Part shown: in pieces, positions 6,660 to 14,710 of the stretch | Numbering within the stretch: the stretch's first letter is position 1 | Layout: each line of letters opens with the position of its first letter | Source: Candidatus Dormiibacterota bacterium | Lineage (GTDB): Bacteria; Vulcanimicrobiota; Vulcanimicrobiia; Vulcanimicrobiales; Vulcanimicrobiaceae | Direction of reading: 5' to 3' | NCBI GenBank assembly: GCA_035532835.1 | Contig: DATKQG010000031.1 | Span: forward strand, 1 to 36,782 | DNA: 36,782 nucleotides | Translations under genes and position numbers: made by a program | The notes under the pieces: generated by a model | The model's input: the letters and a program-made list of their open reading frames with translations, nothing else | Told to the model about the DNA's origin: nothing | Database searches by the model: none

Positions 6660-9122
6660 TTACGGCTGATTGATTTCGATCAAGCAGAAGCCGCCGGCGT
6701 CGATCACCACGGCGATGCCGTCGAGGATGTCGTTCCGTTTGAGCCGGCCCAGGTCTTGCCACTGATTCCACACCGTCGAGAAGACGCGAACCGAGTGTTC
6801 GTCGCGAGGGAGTTGGGCAATCGTGGCCGCCGTCGTGATGGTTTGCGGGCTCGAGTTCCCTAGGAAAATCAGCGTGGCTTCGGCGTCGGCAAATCCCACC
6901 AGGGTCACGAGCGGATCCGCGACGCTGCACGTGTCGGTGATATCGCTCGCGTAGGCGGTGAGCGGCGCGTCCGACGCGAGATGGGACGTCGTGTAGACGT
7001 GCAGACCGTCGGGCATGCGAGTCGCAATCCACGCGATATGCGTGTCGCGATACGGGACGTTGACGGCGGTGAGCCAGCGCCACTGCTCCGATAGGCAAGG
7101 ATTGATTTTCGGCACGGATCCGGTAACGTCGAGCCCCCCGGCCCCTTCGATTGCCGCCCACAGATAGCGCGGCGCATCCCACGGAGAGAGCATCATGCCC
7201 TGGTTGACCAGAATCTCGCCGTGTAACCATTCCGAGAATTGTCCCGGAACCGTGTTGTTCCGTCGCGGATCGCTGGAGAAATGCCGAAAGCTGCTCGAGA
7301 GGGCCTTGGCCATGAAGCCCGGATTGTATTTGGCGGCCGCAAACGCGTACCAATAGGTGACGGCAACCCAGACCCCGCCCAAAAGGCCGTAGCCGTTGAT
7401 CGGCCCATAGGTAAGGTCGTCGCGCGGTACGGTACGGATGCCCGCCTCGGTCCAAAACGCCGCGTCGCTCAACGCGCCGATGATCCGCGCCGCGCGATCC
7501 GGCGGCGCGACGCCGAACAACACCGGAAAGACGAGATCGGCGGTGACTTCCGAACGGAGCGAACCGTCGACGTCGATGGTTAGATAGTAGAGGTCGTTCT
7601 GCGGATTGACCAGATGCGTGTTGATCGCGTCGTAGAGTTCGCTTGCCGCGCTCTCGTATCGTTCCAGGGAAGGGCCGTCGTCGAGCAGTTTGGCGATTTC
7701 CGCCAGCGCCCGCAGGGCCGCGTAGCACTCCGAATTGAGCTCCGTCGACGCACCGCTGATGCGATAATTTTGGATGACGTTGCGCCAGCCCACGATGCCC
7801 CAATCCGACGTCGCGGTCGACGTGCACCAGACGAGCCCTTGCGCGTTGCGTTGCGAAAGCATGTACTCCATGGCGCGTCGCGCGTTGGGGTACGTTTCGC
7901 GCACGAAATCCCGATTGCCGGTGACCGCATAGTGATGCCACAACGCGATGACCATGAGCGGGGTGTTGTCGTTGACGTTGAGCCCGTAGTCGTCCCACTT
8001 GTCGTTGCGAACGTCGTAGTACTCGACGATTTTCCCATCGGGCTCCTGAAGGCGAAAGTATGCGGCCAAGGAGTCGTGCGCGAACTCCGGTCGCAGGTAA
8101 TCGGCCCCGAAGGACATCCAGGCGGTGTCGCGGCCGACGCTGTTGTTGCTGCGGGTGGGATCGTTCGTGAAGCACCACCCGGTGGGCGCGTAGGTTTGTA
8201 CGCGGAGCATATTGGCTTTCGCCCACAGTACGCCCTGATTTACGTCGTGATCGGGCGTTCGTAGAATCGAGCGGCGCAGATACTTCCAGTAGTACGCGTT
8301 GGTCTGCTCGAGCGCGACGGCGCCGGCGGGAATCCGTTCGCGGATCGCCGCGAGATCTTCGCGCGACGTCGGGCTCAGCACGCAGACGAAATCGAGCCAG
8401 CGTTCCTGCTGGGGTTGGAGCTCCACCGCGATGTGGAGCGCACCGACCGGATTGGGGCCGATGGAGGAGGCCGCATTGCATAGGGCCCCCGGCGAATTTC
8501 GCGAGACCAATTTGCCGCGGTCGTCGGTCGTCTCCCAATTCGTCACCCCGCCTAGGACCGCATAGAGCCGGTTTTGCGAAGGCGTGCTCGCGTTCCATCC
8601 GACGATCCCATCCATCGCGTCGTCATACTCCGCCAGCACGTCCTGCGCGGTATTGCCGCGGAGTTCGCAGAAGCCGTACACGTCGAACGAGACGGGTATC
8701 TCGTTCTGGTTTTCGAGATGGAGGCGATAGTAGACGACCGGCGGAGGCAGCGACGTGCCGTCGTCCCCATCGTGGTTATATGCAAAGACCTGCTCGTGGA
8801 CGCGCACGCCGTTGTCGAGAGTGTAGAGATGGTCTTGTCGCGCCGGATGAATGTGAAATTCGCCGTGGTGGCTCGAAAGACGCACCTTGCTTCGGCGATC
8901 CCAGAAGTGCACGCCCATCGCGCCGAAGAAATTGTAGCCTGCATCGGAGCTATAGACGTTTTGGATCGTTCCGGTGGGTTTGATGATAACGCAGCAGCGC
9001 GGGGCGCCGAGCGTGCTGCCTTGTGCCATTTCGTCGTCATCGAGCACGTAGGCGAAATGCGGGTCGATCACGGTCCCGTGAAACGGATCGGTGGCCGCAC
9101 CGATGAGATCGTAACGAGCCAT
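6660..9122 (-). CDS. (alpha/alpha)6-barrel glycoside hydrolase, glycogen-debranching-like
   Basis: An 820-residue protein without signal peptide, so probably cytoplasmic. The N-terminal third is beta-rich and looks like the beta-sandwich found before catalytic (alpha/alpha)6 barrels. The middle contains barrel blocks such as NSVGRDTAWMSFGADYL (Asp332), which resembles the GRDT block of amylo-alpha-1,6-glucosidases, and DYGLNVNDNTPL shortly after. Further barrel helices follow (NAQGLVWCTSTATSDWG, LTYGPINGYGLLGG), then a C-terminal beta domain. The fold is shared by GH133/GH63/GH37-type hydrolases and GH94-type phosphorylases. I favour a glucan- or oligosaccharide-acting enzyme of the amylo-alpha-1,6-glucosidase group; substrate and exact family are uncertain. 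It appears monocistronic and starts at ATG with a weak ribosome site. Confidence 0.7.
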   Translation of the reverse strand: MARYDLIGAATDPFHGTVIDPHFAYVLDDDEMAQGSTLGAPRCCVIIKPTGTIQNVYSSDAGYNFFGAMGVHFWDRRSKVRLSSHHGEFHIHPARQDHLYTLDNGVRVHEQVFAYNHDGDDGTSLPPPVVYYRLHLENQNEIPVSFDVYGFCELRGNTAQDVLAEYDDAMDGIVGWNASTPSQNRLYAVLGGVTNWETTDDRGKLVSRNSPGALCNAASSIGPNPVGALHIAVELQPQQERWLDFVCVLSPTSREDLAAIRERIPAGAVALEQTNAYYWKYLRRSILRTPDHDVNQGVLWAKANMLRVQTYAPTGWCFTNDPTRSNNSVGRDTAWMSFGADYLRPEFAHDSLAAYFRLQEPDGKIVEYYDVRNDKWDDYGLNVNDNTPLMVIALWHHYAVTGNRDFVRETYPNARRAMEYMLSQRNAQGLVWCTSTATSDWGIVGWRNVIQNYRISGASTELNSECYAALRALAEIAKLLDDGPSLERYESAASELYDAINTHLVNPQNDLYYLTIDVDGSLRSEVTADLVFPVLFGVAPPDRAARIIGALSDAAFWTEAGIRTVPRDDLTYGPINGYGLLGGVWVAVTYWYAFAAAKYNPGFMAKALSSSFRHFSSDPRRNNTVPGQFSEWLHGEILVNQGMMLSPWDAPRYLWAAIEGAGGLDVTGSVPKINPCLSEQWRWLTAVNVPYRDTHIAWIATRMPDGLHVYTTSHLASDAPLTAYASDITDTCSVADPLVTLVGFADAEATLIFLGNSSPQTITTAATIAQLPRDEHSVRVFSTVWNQWQDLGRLKRNDILDGIAVVIDAGGFCLIEINQP

Positions 9123-9280
9123 CAGCGCGAGCCCGCGATGCGCTTACCGGCGTGTCGTGCGTACGGGACCTTCAATAAAACCATGCATGCCAAGTGTTGC
9201 CGCGCCCGCAGTCTTACCTGCAGGAGCCGCCGTCAGAACGTACCCTGGTCGTCATAAAAACGTGTGTTATAGCCGTGGGT

Positions 9281-9849
9281 ATGCGCGGACGATTTATGTG
9301 TTGTGTCTGGAGTGCGTTGCTGCTGGCCGGGTGCGGAGCCGGATCGGTCTCGCCGCCGGGCTCGCCTCTTCTGACGATCGTTTCGGCCTCGCAAAACCTT
9401 GGAGCCGCCGCCCGCTGCCGCTGAACGGTTCGCCACAGGCGGATCCCGGCTATCTACGCGATTTGCTGGTCAATGTCGCGGAGTACGTCGAACCGCCGAG
9501 CTTGGTCGAACGCGCCGTCAATAGCGGTATGGTCGACTCGCTCGCCAGCGGTAGTGCCACCATGCAGAGCATTCAGCAGGGGATCCTTTCGCTGGCCAAC
9601 CCGCCGAAGTTCGTGGAAGCCGCCGGTTATAACCCGCTGCCCTTCGAACAGACGGCCGGCGTACATTTTGCGTACGAAGTGTTGTTCGGTTTCTTTCCGA
9701 ACGACGGCGTGGTTGAGGTGCAGAGCGCGCAGAGCCAAAGTTTCGCGCACACGATTCTGATTGCCGGAGAGTTCCCCGACGATCACCTTCAGCTCGAATG
9801 CGACGATCCGTCAATCCTCTCGTTCGTCGGGAAGTACATGACGCAATAA
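9281..9849 (+). pseudogene. frameshifted lipoprotein; tail resembles an alpha/beta-hydrolase C-terminus
   Basis: A lipoprotein signal starts at the ATG at 9281 (MRGRFMCCVWSALLLAGC, lipobox LAGC) but that frame stops at 9424. The next frame, open from 9157, carries the protein-like remainder from about 9400 to the stop at 9849: PGYLRDLLVNVAEYVEPP, then FPNDGVVEVQSAQSQ and HTILIAGEFPDDHLQLE. The last two resemble the final Asp and His regions of lipase/esterase-type hydrolases. No GxSxG nucleophile motif is present in either frame, so besides the frame change the core seems to be missing. A sequencing error at about 9400 would instead give an intact short lipoprotein. The reading from 9157 alone would start with a Cys/Arg-rich segment that does not look like a real N-terminus. 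Confidence 0.5.
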
Positions 9850-9864
9850 GGAGCGCGCTCCGGG

Positions 9865-10635
9865 CTACAGCTCTTGCTGGGTGGGCCGGATGAGGATCTC
9901 GTTGATCGCCACGTGACGAGGGCGCGTGACGACGTATTCCACCGCATCGGCGATGTCTTGGGGTTGCAGGCGTTCCCCAATGTCGTCGAAGCGCTTGCGT
10001 AGCGTCTCCCGCACCTCCGGATTATTGTGCGAGGCGAGTTCGGTCTCGACCGCTCCCGGTTCGACCAGCGAGACGCGAACGTGACGCTTGGTGACTTCCT
10101 GACGGAGCGATTCGCTGAAGGCGGTGACGCCAAACTTTGTAGCGTTGTATACGCCGTTGCTCAGGCGCGCCATCCGTCCGGCTACCGAGCTGATGTTCAC
10201 GATATCGGCAACTCCGCGCGGACCGTCGGCGGCTGCCTTCAGCAAGTGGGGCAGCGCGATGTGGGTCGCGGTGAGCAACGCCCTTAAGTTCAGGGAAATC
10301 ATGCGCTCCCACTCGTCCCGCCGTGCGTCCACGATCGGGCCCAGTAGCATGACCCCGGCGTTGTTGACGAGGATATCGAGCCTTCCGAAAGACTCGAGCG
10401 CCGTATCGATCATGCGTTGCGCATCGTCCGGCGCGGTGATGTCGGCTACCACTTCGGCGCAGATCCCGCCTTCGTGCCGGATCGATTCGCCGATCGCCTT
10501 TAAGCGATCGCCACGCCTAGCGGCCAGGACAACCGCGGCGCCTTGCGCGGCCAACGTGCGCGCCGTTGCCTCGCCGATGCCCGAGCTCGCGCCGGTGACG
10601 ACTGCGACATGCTTTTCAAGAATGCGTGCGTTCAT
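9865..10635 (-). CDS. short-chain dehydrogenase/reductase (classical SDR)
   Basis: A 256-residue classical SDR oxidoreductase, cytoplasmic, using NAD(P)H. The cofactor motif TGASSGIG is at residues 14-21, NNAG at 91-94, the catalytic Ser is in NISSVAG (149-150) and YNATK gives Tyr163 and Lys167. AARRGDR after the second strand suggests an NADP preference, as basic residues there bind the 2'-phosphate; this is inference. The C-terminal DIADAVEYVVTRPRHVAINEILIRPTQQ is typical of the YdfG-like subgroup. The start is the ATG at 10635; the same frame stays open for about 1.2 kb upstream, but that part is shadow of the neighbouring genes. Substrate unknown. Confidence 0.9.
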   Translation of the reverse strand: MNARILEKHVAVVTGASSGIGEATARTLAAQGAAVVLAARRGDRLKAIGESIRHEGGICAEVVADITAPDDAQRMIDTALESFGRLDILVNNAGVMLLGPIVDARRDEWERMISLNLRALLTATHIALPHLLKAAADGPRGVADIVNISSVAGRMARLSNGVYNATKFGVTAFSESLRQEVTKRHVRVSLVEPGAVETELASHNNPEVRETLRKRFDDIGERLQPQDIADAVEYVVTRPRHVAINEILIRPTQQEL

Positions 10636-10797
10636 ACACCTAGTCAACACAGCCTTCCCGCGCGAGGTTCCGCCGAAACGCTCGAGACCGGAGCAACGTT
10701 TGATGTTTGCAGAGGGTCGCGGCGGGTACAACCCACAGGCGTGCGCTCGCGCACCACTCCATAACAGCACGATAGCATGACGGAAGGCCGATGTCCG

Positions 10798-11265
10798 ATG
10801 AATAACCGAGCGATCAGAATTGCTGCCCTTGGTGTACTGTTGACCGCGTCGGCCTGTAGTGGTAGCGGTGGCGGCGGCGTTTTCGGGGGCGGTAACCCGG
10901 TGCTCTCGCAGTGTTATCCCGGAACGCAGGTGCAGCTGGCGCGGCCGGCTCCCAACCAATACGCCGCCAATGTAACGTCGATCGAAATCGTAGCCGACGG
11001 TAATAACAACCTTCTCAACCAAGCACCCGGGTCGTGGTACTTGCAAGTACAAGACACGTTGGGCGACCCTCCGTTTACGAGCAACGGTCTCACTCCCGTA
11101 CCCGACCCGACCGGGCCACACCCGTTCCCCAGCGACTTCTACTACTCGGGCAATCTCGGGACGGCGCTTCCGGCCGGTTATACGTGGTACGTTTCTTTGG
11201 TGCAGAACCAATCCGGCTATCAAAGCTGCACGCCGTATAGCGTCCAAGGTTCGTTCTCGACGTAA
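10798..11265 (+). CDS. small lipoprotein of unknown function
   Basis: A 155-residue protein starting at the ATG at 10798, ten bases after GGAAGG; an ATG seven codons upstream has no ribosome site. The signal ends in a lipobox-like ASAC before a Ser/Gly-rich linker (SGSGGGGVFGGG). The mature part is rich in Asn, Pro, Gly and Tyr, contains two Cys (SQCYPG and QSCTPY) that could form a disulfide, and includes short beta-type segments such as NVTSIEIVADGN and SWYLQVQD. That suggests a small beta-sandwich anchored in the envelope. It is divergent from the SDR gene and convergent with the FecR-like gene. I do not recognise a family. Confidence 0.75.
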   Translation: MNNRAIRIAALGVLLTASACSGSGGGGVFGGGNPVLSQCYPGTQVQLARPAPNQYAANVTSIEIVADGNNNLLNQAPGSWYLQVQDTLGDPPFTSNGLTPVPDPTGPHPFPSDFYYSGNLGTALPAGYTWYVSLVQNQSGYQSCTPYSVQGSFST

Positions 11266-11270
11266 GGCTG

Positions 11271-13049
11271 CTATTCGCCGTGCGGGGGTGCGCTTGGACG
11301 CGCGCGCGGGCGAGGGTCCGCGCGCCGTTGCGGAGCGCTGCGTTGTTGCGGCGGGGTGCTGCGCGGTTGCTCCATGTGTTGGGGCACTTGCGGATCGACG
11401 TGTCGCGGAGCGGCTTGATCTGAACGCGGCGGATTCGCATGCATGTGATACGTGCGAGGTGGAGTTACGCGCGACGGATTCGTACGAACGGGATTTGCAC
11501 GCATCGGGTATGCGCGCGATCCCTCGTACGTTGACGGTTGCGAATCGTGCCGCGGCGATGATGGGCCCGAGCGTGTGAAGCGTTGCAGGTGTGGTTGCGC
11601 CGGCGCTCCGGTGCGAGAGCCGTCGAAGGTACGCCAGCCGGGCGCAGTGGATGTCGCGCGCTGTTGTAGGGGGTGCGCGACGGGAACGAACGCACGCGTG
11701 ACGGGAACGTATGCAGGCGCGTCGTGCCGTGCGGCGGAGCTTTGAACGTGGACGATGCGGGGAGCTCCGGGGACGGTGCGGCCGGTGCGAATCTGCCGCG
11801 GATCGAACGATACGACGCGGCGCACGTTCCCCTGATTCCACGTTGCAAGGGTCACACCGCTAATCGCGTGCGGCGCTCGGAAGTTGGCGTAACGCCGCTG
11901 CCAGCCGGGGTTACCGCTTGCGATCGTCACATGGTTGTTGACGATCGTGGTGCTACGATGCGGGCCCCACCACGGGTGGAGCGTTTCACCCGGCGCCAGC
12001 GGCACCCATCCGACGTTGCCCGCGCCGGCATGGACGCCGCCGGCGGTAAAGCCGAAGAATCCGACCAAGGCAGGCGACCATAGCGGACGCACCACGCGAC
12101 GTCCCGGATCCCACGACCAGCCGACGCGCGGCGTATAGAACCAGCGGCCGTAATGGTACGGTGCCCAGCCCCATGGTTCGTAGCCGACCCATGTCGGCCC
12201 GTAATAGTTGTTGGTGATCCACGTGCCGTTTTGATACGGCGCCCAGCCGGCGTATTCGTTCGGATGCCAGCACTCTCCATAGCCCGGAATGTAGTTCCAC
12301 GATCCGTACTCGTCGAGGTCGTTCGCCCCGATGACGTACTGATTGACGTATTGGTAGGCACCGGTCTGTGCGAGCTGACGATCGAGGTTGTCGTTCCATT
12401 GCTCGAAGCCATCGTACGGAGCGGTGGCGACGTAGGTGAACTGCGGGTCGTTCGCATTCCCGGTGGCCAGCATCGTCCGTCCGGGCCGCAGCTCTTGGCT
12501 ACCGCCGGGCGTGACGATATCAGCTTCGCCGGAGCGCACGGTGATTTGCGTGGTGCCGTCCGGGGTGACGCTCACCAAATACGCGCCCGGCTGCCGCGGC
12601 CGTACGGTGACGGACGGCGTCTCGATCAGCGGATGGTCGCTCGAGGCGCGCAGCGTTCGAAGTTCGACCGTGCCGGCCGCGAGTTGCACGGTATCGCCGA
12701 TGCCGTCCAAGTTGGTGAAACGCAATTGGGTGTAGCTCGCCGCGCGCAATGCGTCGGCGTAACCGAGTTGCACCTCGGCCCGCGATTCGCCTGAGGTGGA
12801 GAGGTATTGGCCGGGGAGCACCGGCATGTTGACGCGGGCCTGTATCGATTGCGAGGTGTCGTTGCCGATCGTCACGTTGCCGGCGACGTTGCTGAGTCGA
12901 GCGACGTTGGGCGTTTGGTCGGCTCGCGCCGCAGCATACGAGCCGCCGAACGCGAGCGTTAGGACCGCGCACGGCACAAGGGCCGCCCCCGCGATCGGGC
13001 GAGCACCGGAGCGCAGGATCGTGGCGCAGGCCGAGAAGAGGTGACGCAT
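11271..13049 (-). CDS. FecR-domain, Trp-rich (DUF6600-like) envelope protein with Pro/Arg-rich tail
   Basis: A 592-residue exported protein with three parts. After a signal (to about residue 43), residues 48-195 form a FecR-like domain (ARLSNVAGNVTI, VQLAAGTVELR, ITVRSGEADIV). Residues 250-320 are very Trp/Tyr-rich, with WNYIPGYGECWHP, AGWAPYQNGTW and GWAPYHYGRW, as in DUF6600 proteins. The last 200 residues are low-complexity Pro, Arg, His, Gln and Ser. There is no transmembrane anti-sigma arrangement and no neighbouring ECF sigma factor, so a FecR signalling role is not supported; a surface or periplasmic structural protein is more likely. Three TCGTTATT repeats lie just upstream. The function of this family is not established. 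Confidence 0.78.
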   Translation of the reverse strand: MRHLFSACATILRSGARPIAGAALVPCAVLTLAFGGSYAAARADQTPNVARLSNVAGNVTIGNDTSQSIQARVNMPVLPGQYLSTSGESRAEVQLGYADALRAASYTQLRFTNLDGIGDTVQLAAGTVELRTLRASSDHPLIETPSVTVRPRQPGAYLVSVTPDGTTQITVRSGEADIVTPGGSQELRPGRTMLATGNANDPQFTYVATAPYDGFEQWNDNLDRQLAQTGAYQYVNQYVIGANDLDEYGSWNYIPGYGECWHPNEYAGWAPYQNGTWITNNYYGPTWVGYEPWGWAPYHYGRWFYTPRVGWSWDPGRRVVRPLWSPALVGFFGFTAGGVHAGAGNVGWVPLAPGETLHPWWGPHRSTTIVNNHVTIASGNPGWQRRYANFRAPHAISGVTLATWNQGNVRRVVSFDPRQIRTGRTVPGAPRIVHVQSSAARHDAPAYVPVTRAFVPVAHPLQQRATSTAPGWRTFDGSRTGAPAQPHLQRFTRSGPSSPRHDSQPSTYEGSRAYPMRANPVRTNPSRVTPPRTYHMHANPPRSDQAAPRHVDPQVPQHMEQPRSTPPQQRSAPQRRADPRPRARPSAPPHGE

Positions 13050-13079
13050 CGGGGGCTCCCTTCGGATCGAAAAGGGCAG

Positions 13080-13107
13080 TCGTTATTCGATCGTTATTAT
13101 CGTTATT
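13080..13107. promoter_or_regulatory. three TCGTTATT repeats in a divergent promoter region
   Basis: TCGTTATT occurs at 13080-13087, 13091-13098 and 13100-13107, spaced 11 and 9 bases. This is the most AT-rich stretch between the divergent FecR-like and DUF1028 genes. Such clustered direct repeats often mark a regulator binding site or a promoter core; no regulator gene is adjacent. Confidence 0.4.
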
Positions 13108-13205
13108 TATGAAGTAACGCTGCAACCTGCGGCAGCGTTGCGGCGGCGGTAAAAAGCTTCATCGCGGATTAACGCCGGCACGCGTACTCGCCGGCAGGAG
13201 CGCTC

Positions 13206-14099
13206 GTGGTGGCGGCAGCACATCGCAGCATGAGTCTACCGCAGCCCTCGACCTTCTCGGTGGTCGCCGCCGACGTGCGGACGGGCGAAGTCGGCATCGC
13301 CGTGCAATCGAAGTTTCTGAGCGTCGGCGCGATCGTTCCGTGGGTGCGTGCGGGCGTGGGTGCAATCGCCACGCAGGCGTTTGCAAACACCGCTTACGGG
13401 CCGGTCGGCCTCTCACGTCTCCAGGCGGGGGAGACTCCCCAAGAGGTTCTATCGGCGTTGCTCGGGCCCGATGGCGGGCGCGAAGACCGGCAGATCGGCA
13501 TCGTCGATGCGAGCGGCCGCGCCGCGAGTTTCACCGGCTCGTCGTGCATCGAGTGGGCCGGCGGCATCGCGGGAGCGGGGTTCGCGGCGCAGGGTAACTG
13601 CTTGGCGGGTTCCGCTGTGGTCGAAGCCCTGGCCGCCGCATTTACGGCGAGCACCGGGCATTTGGCGGATCGGCTCGTCGCCGCGCTGCGGGCGGGGCAG
13701 GCCGCGGGCGGCGACAAGCGCGGGCAGCAGAGCGCGGCTTTGCTGATCGAGAAACCCGGTGGCGGATACGCGGGGTTCAACGATCGCTACGTCGATCTGC
13801 GTATCGACGATCACGGAGCGCCGATCGAAGAGCTGGCGCGCATTCTGGACTTGCACAAGCTGTATTACTTTGCGCCCACGCCCGAGGAAGTACTGGAGAT
13901 CGACGAGCCGCTGGGCCGCGAGATCGTGCGCGAATTGCGCCGCGTGGGTGCGCTTGCGACGCCGAGCGACGCATTTGATGCCGGCGCGCGGGCGGCGCTG
14001 ATCGCGTTTATGCATGTGGAGAATCTCGAGAACCGCGTCCGCTCGGATGGCCGAGTAGACCGGCAAACGCTTGAGTACCTACGCGCTCACGCGCGTTAA
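13206..14099 (+). CDS. DUF1028 family protein (Ntn-hydrolase-like) with C-terminal extension
   Basis: A 297-residue protein. Residues from about 12 to 205 match the DUF1028 family: TFSVVAADVRTGEVGIAVQS, then AFANTAYGPVGL, QIGIVDASGRAASFTGS and KRGQQSAALLI. The family has an Ntn-hydrolase-like fold; its activity is not well established. The C-terminal 90 residues (from about ELARILDLHKLYYF) form the helical, peptidoglycan-binding-like extension often seen in this family. No signal peptide. AGGAG at 13196-13200 is 5 bases from the GTG at 13206 and 8 from a second GTG at 13209; an ATG at 13230 (MSLPQPSTFS) is also possible and fits the domain start well. Followed 25 bases later by the cupin gene, so probably co-transcribed. 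Confidence 0.85.
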   Translation: MVAAAHRSMSLPQPSTFSVVAADVRTGEVGIAVQSKFLSVGAIVPWVRAGVGAIATQAFANTAYGPVGLSRLQAGETPQEVLSALLGPDGGREDRQIGIVDASGRAASFTGSSCIEWAGGIAGAGFAAQGNCLAGSAVVEALAAAFTASTGHLADRLVAALRAGQAAGGDKRGQQSAALLIEKPGGGYAGFNDRYVDLRIDDHGAPIEELARILDLHKLYYFAPTPEEVLEIDEPLGREIVRELRRVGALATPSDAFDAGARAALIAFMHVENLENRVRSDGRVDRQTLEYLRAHAR

Positions 14100-14124
14100 G
14101 AACCGTTTTTAGCGAGGGACGAAC

Positions 14125-14604
14125 GTGCGTATTGTCAACACCAACGACATCGAAGCGATGCGCTGGAACTCTCCCCAGGGGCGCTTTCGCGGAGCGGGGA
14201 TCGAGATTTCGGAGGCGTTAGGCCGCGAGCCGGCGTCGACCGACATCATGAAGCGCCATCCGTTCGACGTAGAGATTCTGCGGATCGCACCCGGGCAGAC
14301 GCCCTATCCCTACCACGCGCACAGCGCGCAGTGGGAGTTCTACCACGTCATCTCCGGCAACGGGACCGTTCGACACGCCGGCGGCACGAGCGCGATCGCG
14401 CAAGGCGATGCGTTTCTGTTCGAACCGCATCAGCCGCACCAGATCGTCAACAGCGGCGATGTGGACTTGGTGCTGTACGTCGTTGCGGACAATCCCATCG
14501 GAGAGTCGGCGTATTTCCCCGACAGCGAGAAGTGGATGGTTCACACCCCGCAAGCAAGGCTCGTGAGATCGGAAGCGATCGATTACTTCGACGGCGAGGA
14601 CTGA
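14125..14604 (+). CDS. cupin-domain protein
   Basis: A 159-residue single-domain cupin starting at GTG, 6 bases after GAGGGA. The first cupin motif is visible in YHAHSAQWEFYHVISGNG (His, His, Glu metal ligands spaced as usual) and the second in GDAFLFEPHQPHQIVNSG (His ligand). The core is a small beta-barrel that probably binds a divalent metal. Related proteins include sugar-binding cupins and auxiliary regulators; the specific reaction cannot be inferred. It follows the DUF1028 gene on the same strand with a short gap. Both lack export signals. Confidence 0.85.
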   Translation: MRIVNTNDIEAMRWNSPQGRFRGAGIEISEALGREPASTDIMKRHPFDVEILRIAPGQTPYPYHAHSAQWEFYHVISGNGTVRHAGGTSAIAQGDAFLFEPHQPHQIVNSGDVDLVLYVVADNPIGESAYFPDSEKWMVHTPQARLVRSEAIDYFDGED

Positions 14605-14710
14605 TCGGCGCTCGCGGCACCGGCGCGTTCCATAATCGAACGCTATGCTTTTCATAATGAATCAATAAGCGAAGGTTAAAGCCGGTTGCTTACACTGCCG
14701 GGAGCGGGCC

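Noticed and set aside
6517-8598. A 693-codon open frame inside the glycoside hydrolase gene
   Set aside because: Arg/Pro-rich shadow frame of a GC-rich gene; the overlapping frame has clear family blocks.
10636-11841. Upstream extension of the SDR frame by about 400 codons
   Set aside because: The SDR fold begins exactly at the ATG at 10635. The upstream part is antisense to the small lipoprotein and out of frame with the FecR-like gene, with low-complexity Arg/Ser content.
12153-12794. A 213-codon frame antisense to the FecR-like gene
   Set aside because: No family motif, ribosome site or independent promoter; the opposite strand has clear FecR and Trp-rich domains.
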